Source of the DNA: an uncultured Eubacteriales bacterium
Lineage (GTDB): Bacteria; Bacillota; Clostridia; Peptostreptococcales; Anaerovoracaceae
DNA: 22,421 bases
Reading direction: 5' to 3'
Assembly: GCA_900542295.1 (NCBI GenBank)
Contig: UQNJ01000019.1
Location: 1-22,421 of the forward strand
Shown piece after piece: positions 6,979 through 13,474 of the stretch. The stretch's first letter is position 1. Every line of letters starts with the position of its first letter. A program made the translations under genes and the position numbers. The notes under the pieces were generated by a model. The model saw only the letters and a list, made by a program, of their open reading frames with translations. It made no database searches and had not been told where the DNA came from.

Positions 6979-7608
6979 TTACTCATTATCTCCCATATAA
7001 TATACAAGAGCATGAAGACTGTCACTCATGTGTACATTCTCAACAGCTATATTATCAGGCAGTTCCAGATCTACCGCAGTCAAATTCCAAATTCCCTTTA
7101 TTCCGGCATCAACCAGAGTGTCAGCTACCAGCTGGGCTTTTTGAGCAGGAACTGTTATAACTGCAATATCCACATGTTCCTTTTCTACAAAGTCACGCAA
7201 AGAACCGCAGGTCATTATCTGGGCGTCCTTAAATTCAACATCCTGAATAATCTGCTTAACATCAAATATTCCCGCTATATGAAAATTAGGTTCATTATTT
7301 GAAATATAACTTGCTATGGCTTGTCCAAGGCGGCCGTATCCAACTATGACCATCTTGTATGTCCTGTCAAGTCCAAGAATATTTCCTATCTGATCATGCA
7401 GGTTATTTACGCTGTAACCGTAACCTTGCTGACCGAATCCTCCAAAATTATTGAGATCCTGGCGTATCTGAGAAGCCGTATATCCTATAAGAACGCTCAA
7501 GTCCTTTGATGAAATCTTCTCGACCCCTTTTTTCTCAAGCTCTTTTAAATATCTTCTGTATCTCGGCAAGCGCTTTATAACTGCCTTTGAAATTTGTCTG
7601 TCTTTCAT
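6979..7608 (-). CDS. rex: Redox-sensing transcriptional repressor Rex
   Basis: DNA-binding repressor that senses the NADH/NAD+ ratio and controls fermentation and energy genes. Of 209 residues, the N-terminal winged helix (about 1-75) includes ISSKDLSVLIGYTASQIRQD and the family hallmark NNFGGFGQQGYGY. A Rossmann domain follows with VGYGRLGQA (residues 89-97, GxGxxG), and the C-terminal swapped helix has HALVYYMGDNE. The start has a TAGGAGAGG ribosome binding site. It lies between acpP and the ferredoxin gene and shares a bidirectional terminator with the latter. No strong promoter was found between acpP and rex, so read-through from acpP is possible. Confidence 0.97.
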   Translation of the reverse strand: MKDRQISKAVIKRLPRYRRYLKELEKKGVEKISSKDLSVLIGYTASQIRQDLNNFGGFGQQGYGYSVNNLHDQIGNILGLDRTYKMVIVGYGRLGQAIASYISNNEPNFHIAGIFDVKQIIQDVEFKDAQIMTCGSLRDFVEKEHVDIAVITVPAQKAQLVADTLVDAGIKGIWNLTAVDLELPDNIAVENVHMSDSLHALVYYMGDNE

Positions 7609-7684
7609 ATCTGCCTCTCCTAAAATGTCTTTATATATCTACCTCCGCTTGCATTGATGCCTTTACATCTTGCTTTCTTGAAGC

Positions 7685-7709
7685 GAAAACCCGCATTCAT
7701 CTTTACGGG
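7685..7709 (-). terminator. Probable weak terminator after acpP
   Basis: On the minus strand CCCGT (7705-7709) pairs with GCGGG (7690-7694, last pair U-G) and is followed by TTTTCGCTTC. The stem is only five base pairs, so some read-through into rex is likely. Confidence 0.45.
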
Positions 7710-7736
7710 CTCAATCAGCTATAAATAATCTGTAAG

Positions 7737-7964
7737 CTACTTCAATTCCTCAACATACTTGACAAGGTCTCTTACAGTCTGGAACTTTTCCGCTTCTTCA
7801 TCAGGAATTTCAATTCCGTATTCATCCTCAATAGCCATTATAATCTCTACGGCATCAAGTGAATCCGCTGATAAGTCTTTCATCAGATTAGTATCCATTG
7901 TAACTTCAGATTCATCCACCTGCAACTGCTCTATAATTATATCTTTTACTTTTTCAAAAATCAT
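7737..7964 (-). CDS. acpP: Acyl carrier protein
   Basis: Carries growing acyl chains on a 4'-phosphopantetheine arm during fatty acid synthesis. Seventy-five residues, strongly acidic, with the attachment motif ADSLDAVE (modified Ser35) and the following EYGIEIPDEEAEKF helix typical of AcpP. It has a GGAGG ribosome binding site and its own well-formed promoter. It stands apart from any fab gene in this window, which differs from the common plsX-fabD-fabG-acpP order, so either it is the sole AcpP relocated here or a second copy exists elsewhere. Confidence 0.95.
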   Translation of the reverse strand: MIFEKVKDIIIEQLQVDESEVTMDTNLMKDLSADSLDAVEIIMAIEDEYGIEIPDEEAEKFQTVRDLVKYVEELK

Positions 7965-8006
7965 TTTAAGCCTCCGTTCTGCTTGCTTATAATTAAGCTA
8001 TGGTTT

Positions 8007-8035
8007 ATTATAATTACTTTTCTTATCTTTTGCAA
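8007..8035 (-). promoter_or_regulatory. Sigma-A promoter of acpP
   Basis: On the minus strand, -35 TTGCAA (8030-8035) and a perfect -10 TATAAT (8007-8012) with a 17-bp spacer, about 40 bp before the acpP start. Confidence 0.75.
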
Positions 8036-8073
8036 GGATATTTTTTGTATTCTTTGTGAAATTTTCTTCAAAA

Positions 8074-9999
8074 TCATTCCGATAATTCCAGCCATTCTTC
8101 TAACTTATCCTCATGCTGTTCTTTCACAAACGACAAATCGTTTCCAAGGCGCTCAAGCTTTTCATAATCTGCAATGTTATCAGGAAGACACATTTGTTCT
8201 TCTAATTCTGCTATCTTTTTTTCAAGCTGTTCTATTTCTTCCTCCAAACTTTCTTTCAGTCTGTTTTTTCTTCTTAATTGAGCATCCTCTGCTTTTTTCA
8301 TTCGTCGTTTTTCTTCAGCCGATAGTTCTGCTTTACTGTTCTCTGACGACACCATATCTTCAAGGTACTTTTTACCGGACTGTATCTGTTCCTTTTTTTC
8401 CATATAGTAATCATATTTCCCAAGATATTCAACTATACCGTCTTCAGTAATTTCAAGAATTCTATCAGGTATTTTCTGCAAAAAATATCTGTCATGAGAA
8501 ACGATAAGTGCCGTGCCCGGAAACTCGGAAAGTGCTTCTTCAAATACCTCTTTTGATTCTATGTCCATATGATTGGTCGGTTCGTCAAGAAGCAGCGTGT
8601 TTGCTCCTCCGAGCATCAGTTTAAGCAATGATAATCTTGCCTTTTCACCGCCGGAGAGATCACCCACCTTAAGAAAAACTTCATCACCTTTAAATAAAAA
8701 TCTTCCTAAAAGTGAACGCATCCTTGTGTCTGTATAAAGACAATAAGTTTCTTTCATTTCCTCAAGAACTGTATTCGCCGGATTAAGAAGCAGCTGACCC
8801 TGATCATAATATCCGAAAGTTACATTATGTCCTATTTTAACTCTTCCCGAATCAGGCAAAAGTTCCTGCATGATAAGTTTAAGCAGCGTTGTCTTGCCTA
8901 TTCCGTTTCTTCCGACAATACATATTTTTTCGCCTTTTTTAATATCCATATTCACATGGTCAAAAAGTATTCGTCTGCTTTCTCCGTTAACAAATGATTT
9001 TTTTAAATTTTCAGTCAGAATCACATCGCTTCCCGACTCAAAGTCCTGCCTGAATTCTATCTTCATTTTACCTTCGGCATTCTTTGGTTTTTCTATACGT
9101 TCAATCATATCAAGACGCTTTTCTCTCGACCTGGCACGCTTTGCCAGATGCTCCGTACCGCGCTCTTTCATATGACGAATGATATCCTCCTGCCGTTTAA
9201 TCTCTCTTTGCTGATTTTCGTAAGCTCTTGCCTCTGCTTCTCTTAATTGTCTCTTCTTTTCTGCAAAAGTATCATAATTACCGTCATATACTTTCAGTTT
9301 ATGATGTTCTATTTCAAAGATTTTATTTACGCTCTTATTTAAAAAATATCTGTCGTGAGAAACTATAATAATGCTTCCCTTATACGAAGAAAGATATTGT
9401 TCAAGCCATTTAAGCATTCCTATGTCCAAATGATTTGTAGGCTCGTCTAAGACAAGCAAATCCGGTTTTTCCAAAAGCAATGCTGCCAGAGCAAGTCGTG
9501 TCTTTTCACCCCCGGACAATGTCTTTATTTTTTTATCATAAGTTTCCGGGCCAAAAGCCATCGATGTAAGTATGCCTGTCGCTTCCGACCTGTATGTATA
9601 TCCTCCCCGCCGCTCATACTCCTGCTGTAATCTGTCAAGCTTATGAAGCAAGCCTTCATCAAAGGGATGGGCAGCAGCTTCATCAGAAGTCCTGTTTATT
9701 TCTTCTTCTAATTGCTTTACCTGCTCAAACACCTTTTGTATCTCGTCAATAATCGTGTTTTCCGGTTCAAAATTGTCACGCTGCTTCAGATATCCTATTT
9801 TAACACCTGAAGAAATAAAAATTTGTCCATCATCAGAAGAAAGCTCTCCCGTTATCATATTAAGCAGTGTGGTCTTGCCTGCTCCGTTTCTTCCCACCAA
9901 ACCGATTCTGTCGCCGCTGTTTATGTGAAAATCCACACCTTTTATGATTACATCTGTCCCATATACTTTTGTCAGATTGCTTGCAGATAAAACTATCAT
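8074..9999 (-). CDS. ABC-F family ATPase, YdiF-like
   Basis: Soluble tandem ATPase of the ABC-F family, which acts on the ribosome rather than in a membrane transporter; some members rescue stalled translation or protect from antibiotics. Of 641 residues, ABC domain 1 has Walker A GRNGAGKT (36-43), signature LSGGE (161-165) and Walker B LLVLDE (181-186). A charged linker (about 230-310) follows, then ABC domain 2 with GRNGIGKT (363-370), LSGGE (448-452) and LLLDE (469-473). A charged C-terminal coiled coil occupies about 555-640. There are no membrane segments. The position next to tsaD and the length match B. subtilis YdiF from memory, so a housekeeping role is more likely than resistance. 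It has a TAGGAG ribosome binding site and is last in the ribU operon. Confidence 0.93.
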   Translation of the reverse strand: MIVLSASNLTKVYGTDVIIKGVDFHINSGDRIGLVGRNGAGKTTLLNMITGELSSDDGQIFISSGVKIGYLKQRDNFEPENTIIDEIQKVFEQVKQLEEEINRTSDEAAAHPFDEGLLHKLDRLQQEYERRGGYTYRSEATGILTSMAFGPETYDKKIKTLSGGEKTRLALAALLLEKPDLLVLDEPTNHLDIGMLKWLEQYLSSYKGSIIIVSHDRYFLNKSVNKIFEIEHHKLKVYDGNYDTFAEKKRQLREAEARAYENQQREIKRQEDIIRHMKERGTEHLAKRARSREKRLDMIERIEKPKNAEGKMKIEFRQDFESGSDVILTENLKKSFVNGESRRILFDHVNMDIKKGEKICIVGRNGIGKTTLLKLIMQELLPDSGRVKIGHNVTFGYYDQGQLLLNPANTVLEEMKETYCLYTDTRMRSLLGRFLFKGDEVFLKVGDLSGGEKARLSLLKLMLGGANTLLLDEPTNHMDIESKEVFEEALSEFPGTALIVSHDRYFLQKIPDRILEITEDGIVEYLGKYDYYMEKKEQIQSGKKYLEDMVSSENSKAELSAEEKRRMKKAEDAQLRRKNRLKESLEEEIEQLEKKIAELEEQMCLPDNIADYEKLERLGNDLSFVKEQHEDKLEEWLELSE

Positions 10000-10008
10000 A
10001 GATTTCTC

Positions 10009-11022
10009 CTAAAGAGGCAGACTTGCATATGCATCCATGTCCAGTCCGTCCTCACCGTTTTTGTATTTATAATATGCGGCACATGCTATCATGGCAGCAT
10101 TGTCTGTACACATAACAGGTGACGGAATATATAAATTTATGTTTTCTTTACAGCATGCATCCGAAAGTGCCTTTCTTAAAGCCGAATTGGAAGCCACGCC
10201 ACCTGCTATAGCCAGTTTGTCATATCTCATTTCTTTAACCGCAGATATGGTTTTTTCCGTTATAACATCTATAACTGCTTGCTGAAAGCTTGCCGCCACA
10301 TCCGCATTGTTCACCTTATGTCCCGATTGTCTCTGGGTATTCATATAGTTGAGCACCGCCGTCTTAAGACCGCTGAAACTAAAATCCAGGCTGTCTTTTT
10401 CAAGCATTATTCTCTTAAAATGTATTGCGTTGGGATTACCCTCTTTGGCAAGAGCATCTATCTTCGGACCTCCCGGATATCCAAGTCCCAGTACTCTTGC
10501 TACTTTGTCATATGCTTCTCCTGCGGCGTCATCTCTCGTTGAGCCTAAAACTCTGCACTGAGTATAACTTTCCATGGAAGCTATGTTGGTATGCCCTCCG
10601 CTCACTATAAGAGCTGCAAAAGGAGGTTCAAGCTCCTTATGCTCTATAAAATTAGCAGATACATGTCCCATTATATGATGAACTCCTACAATAGGAATAT
10701 CTGCTGCATATGCAACCGCCTTAGCAGTAGCAATCCCTATGAGCAAGGCACCCACAAGACCCGGTCCGTAAGTAACTCCTATCAGGTCTATTTCTTGGAG
10801 GTTGGTGTCAGCTTTTCTGAGGGCTTCCTCCATAACGGCGTTGATATTCTCAAGATGATGACGAGCCGCTATTTCCGGAACTACTCCTCCGTAGTTTTTA
10901 AAAATATCTATCTGTGATGAAATTACATTGGATAAAACCTCTCTGCCGTCAGCTACCACTGCAACTGCTGTCTCGTCGCAGCTTGACTCAAAGGCCATCG
11001 TCAGGAATTTTCCGTTTTTCAT
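10009..11022 (-). CDS. tsaD: tRNA N6-adenosine threonylcarbamoyltransferase TsaD
   Basis: Transfers the threonylcarbamoyl group from TC-AMP to A37 of ANN-decoding tRNAs (t6A), acting with TsaB and TsaE. The 337-residue protein has FESSCDETAVAV near the N-terminus, GGVVPEIAARHH, the YGPGLVGALLIG segment, and the metal-binding HHIMGH (His116 and His120). SFSGLKTA and a C-terminal TDNAAMIA motif carrying a further metal-ligand Asp follow. The length is normal. Its start overlaps the rimI stop by four bases (ATGA), a sign of translational coupling. tsaC/sua5, which makes TC-AMP, is not in the window. Confidence 0.97.
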   Translation of the reverse strand: MKNGKFLTMAFESSCDETAVAVVADGREVLSNVISSQIDIFKNYGGVVPEIAARHHLENINAVMEEALRKADTNLQEIDLIGVTYGPGLVGALLIGIATAKAVAYAADIPIVGVHHIMGHVSANFIEHKELEPPFAALIVSGGHTNIASMESYTQCRVLGSTRDDAAGEAYDKVARVLGLGYPGGPKIDALAKEGNPNAIHFKRIMLEKDSLDFSFSGLKTAVLNYMNTQRQSGHKVNNADVAASFQQAVIDVITEKTISAVKEMRYDKLAIAGGVASNSALRKALSDACCKENINLYIPSPVMCTDNAAMIACAAYYKYKNGEDGLDMDAYASLPL

Positions 11023-11480
11023 TTACATTCTCCTTTGTTATGTCTCCACATTATAAAGGCATTTTCGCCATTGTCCTCATAATACCCGGGTCTGATGCCC
11101 TCTATCTTAAAACCGTACTTTTCATAAAGTTTTATTGCTTCCGAATTGCTTGCACGCACCTCTAATGTGCAGCTATCTATGTTCTCTTTTTCCAGCACCT
11201 CCAGCAATATCTCCATCATGGCGGAGGCTACATGTTTCCTCCTGTGTTCCGGCGCAACGGCAACATTAGTGATATGACCCTCATTCAATATCTTCCATAC
11301 CCCTATATAGCCGGCTACTTGACCGCCGATTTCTGCCACCATATAAAATGATAATTTGTTTTCAACAGCATCATATCTGACCGACTCTTCTGACCATGGA
11401 TCACGGAAACATACTGTTTCCAGCTTTGCTATTTCCTTTATGTCTTTTTCTTCCGCCTTGCGGATAATAAGGTTTTTCAT
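11019..11480 (-). CDS. rimI: Ribosomal protein S18-alanine N-acetyltransferase-like GNAT
   Basis: GNAT-fold acetyltransferase; RimI acetylates the N-terminal alanine of ribosomal protein S18. The 153-residue protein has an N-terminal LIIRKAEEKDIKEI strand-helix, CFRDPWSEES typical of RimI, TNVAVAPEHRRK leading into motif A (about 71-85), and a C-terminal YEKYGFKIEGIRPGYY. The acetyl-CoA-binding motif reads RRKHVA (80-85), with His where most members have Gly. Ribosome binding site is poor, suggesting translation coupled to tsaB, 24 bp upstream. Position between tsaB and tsaD is the classic one for rimI. Confidence 0.92.
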   Translation of the reverse strand: MKNLIIRKAEEKDIKEIAKLETVCFRDPWSEESVRYDAVENKLSFYMVAEIGGQVAGYIGVWKILNEGHITNVAVAPEHRRKHVASAMMEILLEVLEKENIDSCTLEVRASNSEAIKLYEKYGFKIEGIRPGYYEDNGENAFIMWRHNKGECK

Positions 11481-11504
11481 GTTTTTTCTTAAAATCTTGC
11501 TTAT

Positions 11505-12212
11505 CTAAAATCTGATTTCTCCGGCTTCTAACTTTTGCTGAGCTTCTGCTTTTCTCATATAGTCCGGTAAAAGTTCTTCTGCATTTATAACTTCGCCTGC
11601 CGCAATTTTTTCATAAGCAAGCAGTCCAACAGAGGCTGCATCCTGATACCTTACATTCTTATCTGCAAAATCAAAACTGTCTTTTCCAAGCCTCTCTGTT
11701 ATCATTTGACTGTACGCATCAATTCCGTCTCCGAAAAACTTTACATGAAGCCCGTTAGAAACAACATCTCTTTCTATTACATCAAGAACATCTGTCATCA
11801 TGCATGCGCATCCGTTCATAAATCCGTCAATCATGCCATAAACCTGACCTCTTCTTGCATTTATAATCCCGCATATAACACAGTTTTTCTCACCTGAAGA
11901 CAGAGGCTTTTTGCGGAATGCATCAAGTGTAGGAACAGATACAGCAGGAATTTCAAGTACTTGTGCAAGGGCTCTTGCAGTAGAAACACCTATTCTTATA
12001 CCCGTAAAGGAACCGGGACCTACAGATGCTGCCATATAGTCAATCTGAGATTTTTCTATATTATTTGATATCAAAAGTTCTTTTATCAGAGGTATCAAAT
12101 CTCTGAGATGATTCTTTTGCTCCGATGTATTCATGATATCCAATATTTTGTTTTTTTCTAAAAGAGCTACGGAACAAAGCGGTCCCGTAGTCTCTATAGC
12201 TAAAATGTACAT
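11505..12212 (-). CDS. tsaB: tRNA threonylcarbamoyladenosine biosynthesis protein TsaB
   Basis: Non-catalytic partner that binds TsaD and TsaE in the t6A-forming complex. The 235-residue protein shows the ASKHA-fold start MYILAIETTG, then QKNHLRDLIPLIKELL, and ASVGPGSFTGIRIG (about 62-75), the family hallmark. The metal-binding histidines of TsaD are absent, as expected. It has a GAAGGAG ribosome binding site and overlaps the end of tsaE by 13 bp. Confidence 0.96.
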   Translation of the reverse strand: MYILAIETTGPLCSVALLEKNKILDIMNTSEQKNHLRDLIPLIKELLISNNIEKSQIDYMAASVGPGSFTGIRIGVSTARALAQVLEIPAVSVPTLDAFRKKPLSSGEKNCVICGIINARRGQVYGMIDGFMNGCACMMTDVLDVIERDVVSNGLHVKFFGDGIDAYSQMITERLGKDSFDFADKNVRYQDAASVGLLAYEKIAAGEVINAEELLPDYMRKAEAQQKLEAGEIRF

Positions 12213-12628
12213 TTATATATTCTTTCTCCTTCTTTTTCGCCATATTCTATATATATATACAGCGAATCCTCCGGAAGCTCTTCCTCCACCATGTCGGCCC
12301 ATTCAACCACACATAATCCGCTTCCGTCAAAATATTCATCGGCTCCTATGTTAAAAAGCTCATCAGGATCTCCTATCCTGTAAACATCGAAATGATACAG
12401 CGGAATTCTTCCGCTGTAATATTCTTTAACTATTGTAAATGTGGGGCTGTTTACAGTTTCAGTGATTCCAAGCCCCCTCGCAATAGATTTTGTGAGAGTA
12501 GTTTTACCCGTACCTAAGTCACCGACAAGCGCAATCACCTGTCCTGCAACAGCATTCTGCCCCAGTTCAAACCCGAATTGCTTCGAATCTTCTTCATCAT
12601 TTATATGTATAATTCTTTTTATCTCCAT
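12200..12628 (-). CDS. tsaE: tRNA threonylcarbamoyladenosine biosynthesis ATPase TsaE
   Basis: P-loop ATPase that resets the TsaB-TsaD complex during t6A synthesis. Of 142 residues, Walker A is GDLGTGKT (36-43), followed by NSPTFTIVKEY (about 60-70), the family motif, and LYHFDVYRIGDPDEL further on. Length is normal. The start lies 2 bp after the ribU stop and has no clear ribosome binding site, so translation is probably coupled to ribU. It overlaps tsaB by 13 bp. Confidence 0.96.
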   Translation of the reverse strand: MEIKRIIHINDEEDSKQFGFELGQNAVAGQVIALVGDLGTGKTTLTKSIARGLGITETVNSPTFTIVKEYYSGRIPLYHFDVYRIGDPDELFNIGADEYFDGSGLCVVEWADMVEEELPEDSLYIYIEYGEKEGERIYKCTF

Positions 12629-12630
12629 AT

Positions 12631-13173
12631 CTATCTGTGTAAAAACGGTGATATTCTCTTATAAAGCAGGAAAGTAACAACACTGTTGATACCTGCTTTT
12701 ACCACATTGAAAAGCAATATAAAAGGCATAAATTCCATAACTACGGAAAGCGGCATGCCCATAAATGCCGGCGTTATAAGCATGTTTGCAAAAAACATTA
12801 CCACGGCCATAGTTACAGCTCCAAGTACAAGTCCTATGACTGCGGCTTTTTTACTCTTGTGCTTTCTGTATATTCCTCCTGCTACAAGTGTCAATGCCGA
12901 TGTTGCGATTATATGCATTATTATTCCGTAAAGACCGCTTGCCGCGCTTACAGTGACTCCTTGAATTATAGAGGTGACTACAGTAAGAACAAGACCTGCC
13001 AGAGGACCAAAAGCAAAGGTACCTATCAGAATAGGGATGTCTGCCGGGTCATATTCAAGAAATGCCACTGCCGGAAAAATAGGAAAGTGAATTATCATCA
13101 CCAATACGATTGATACTGCCACAAGCATGGCCATTTTTGCGAGCTTCGCACTTTGTGTTTTTTGATTGTTCAT
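12631..13173 (-). CDS. ribU: Riboflavin ECF transporter substrate-binding subunit RibU
   Basis: Membrane S-component that binds riboflavin and docks with the shared ECF energising module (EcfA-EcfA'-EcfT, not in the window). The 180-residue protein has about six hydrophobic segments. The FPAVAFLEYDPADIP segment and following GTFAFGPLAGL are characteristic of RibU. Preceded by an FMN riboswitch, which is independent support for the substrate. Ribosome binding site AAGGAA is itself part of a hairpin. First gene of the run ribU-tsaE-tsaB-rimI-tsaD-abcF. Confidence 0.96.
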   Translation of the reverse strand: MNNQKTQSAKLAKMAMLVAVSIVLVMIIHFPIFPAVAFLEYDPADIPILIGTFAFGPLAGLVLTVVTSIIQGVTVSAASGLYGIIMHIIATSALTLVAGGIYRKHKSKKAAVIGLVLGAVTMAVVMFFANMLITPAFMGMPLSVVMEFMPFILLFNVVKAGINSVVTFLLYKRISPFLHR

Positions 13174-13178
13174 AACAT

Positions 13179-13200
13179 ATTCCTTTCTTATTTAAGGAAT
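13179..13200 (-). promoter_or_regulatory. Hairpin covering the ribU ribosome binding site
   Basis: On the minus strand ATTCCTT (13194-13200) can pair with AAGGAAT (13179-13185) over an 8-nt loop. The second arm is the ribU ribosome binding site, so the hairpin would hide it. It may be part of the riboswitch output. Confidence 0.5.
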
Positions 13201-13210
13201 CTGTCAGGCA

Positions 13211-13245
13211 TAAGGAAAGCCTTGATACAATTGAAATATCAAGGC
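13211..13245 (-). terminator. Terminator of the FMN riboswitch expression platform
   Basis: GCCTTGATA (13237-13245 on the minus strand) pairs perfectly with TATCAAGGC (13219-13227), followed by TTTCCTTA. The 9-bp stem is good but the T tract is interrupted, so termination may be partial. Confidence 0.6.
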
Positions 13246-13291
13246 TCTACAAATTGCATACCGGTTACTTGAAATAACTTATGTCAGTTTG

Positions 13292-13459
13292 TGTTTCTCC
13301 CATCCGGACTATACCGTCGGTTCAGGAATTTCACCTGATCAGCTTATACATAATATACTTCGATTAAAAACAAAACCGTCTTTTAAATCAGCTGTATGAC
13401 TCACGTACATGCTCGCGGACTTTAACCGCCGGTGAGGAATTTCACCTCGCCCTGAAACA
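13292..13459 (-). ncRNA. FMN riboswitch (RFN element)
   Basis: The minus strand carries the conserved blocks of the FMN aptamer in order: AGGGCGAGGTGAAATTCC, CACCGGCGGTTAAAGTCC, GCGAGC, then ATCAGGTGAAATTCCTGA, ACCGACGGTATAGTCC and GGATGGGAGAAA. The closing stem P1 is TGTTTC (13454-13459) with GAAACA (13292-13297). It lies just upstream of ribU and should reduce ribU expression when FMN is plentiful. Confidence 0.96.
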
Positions 13460-13474
13460 GATTACATATTTACA

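Noticed and set aside
8074..9999. ABC-F protein as an antibiotic-resistance determinant.
   Set aside because: Its location next to tsaD and its YdiF-like length and layout match a housekeeping member; nothing nearby suggests mobile resistance.
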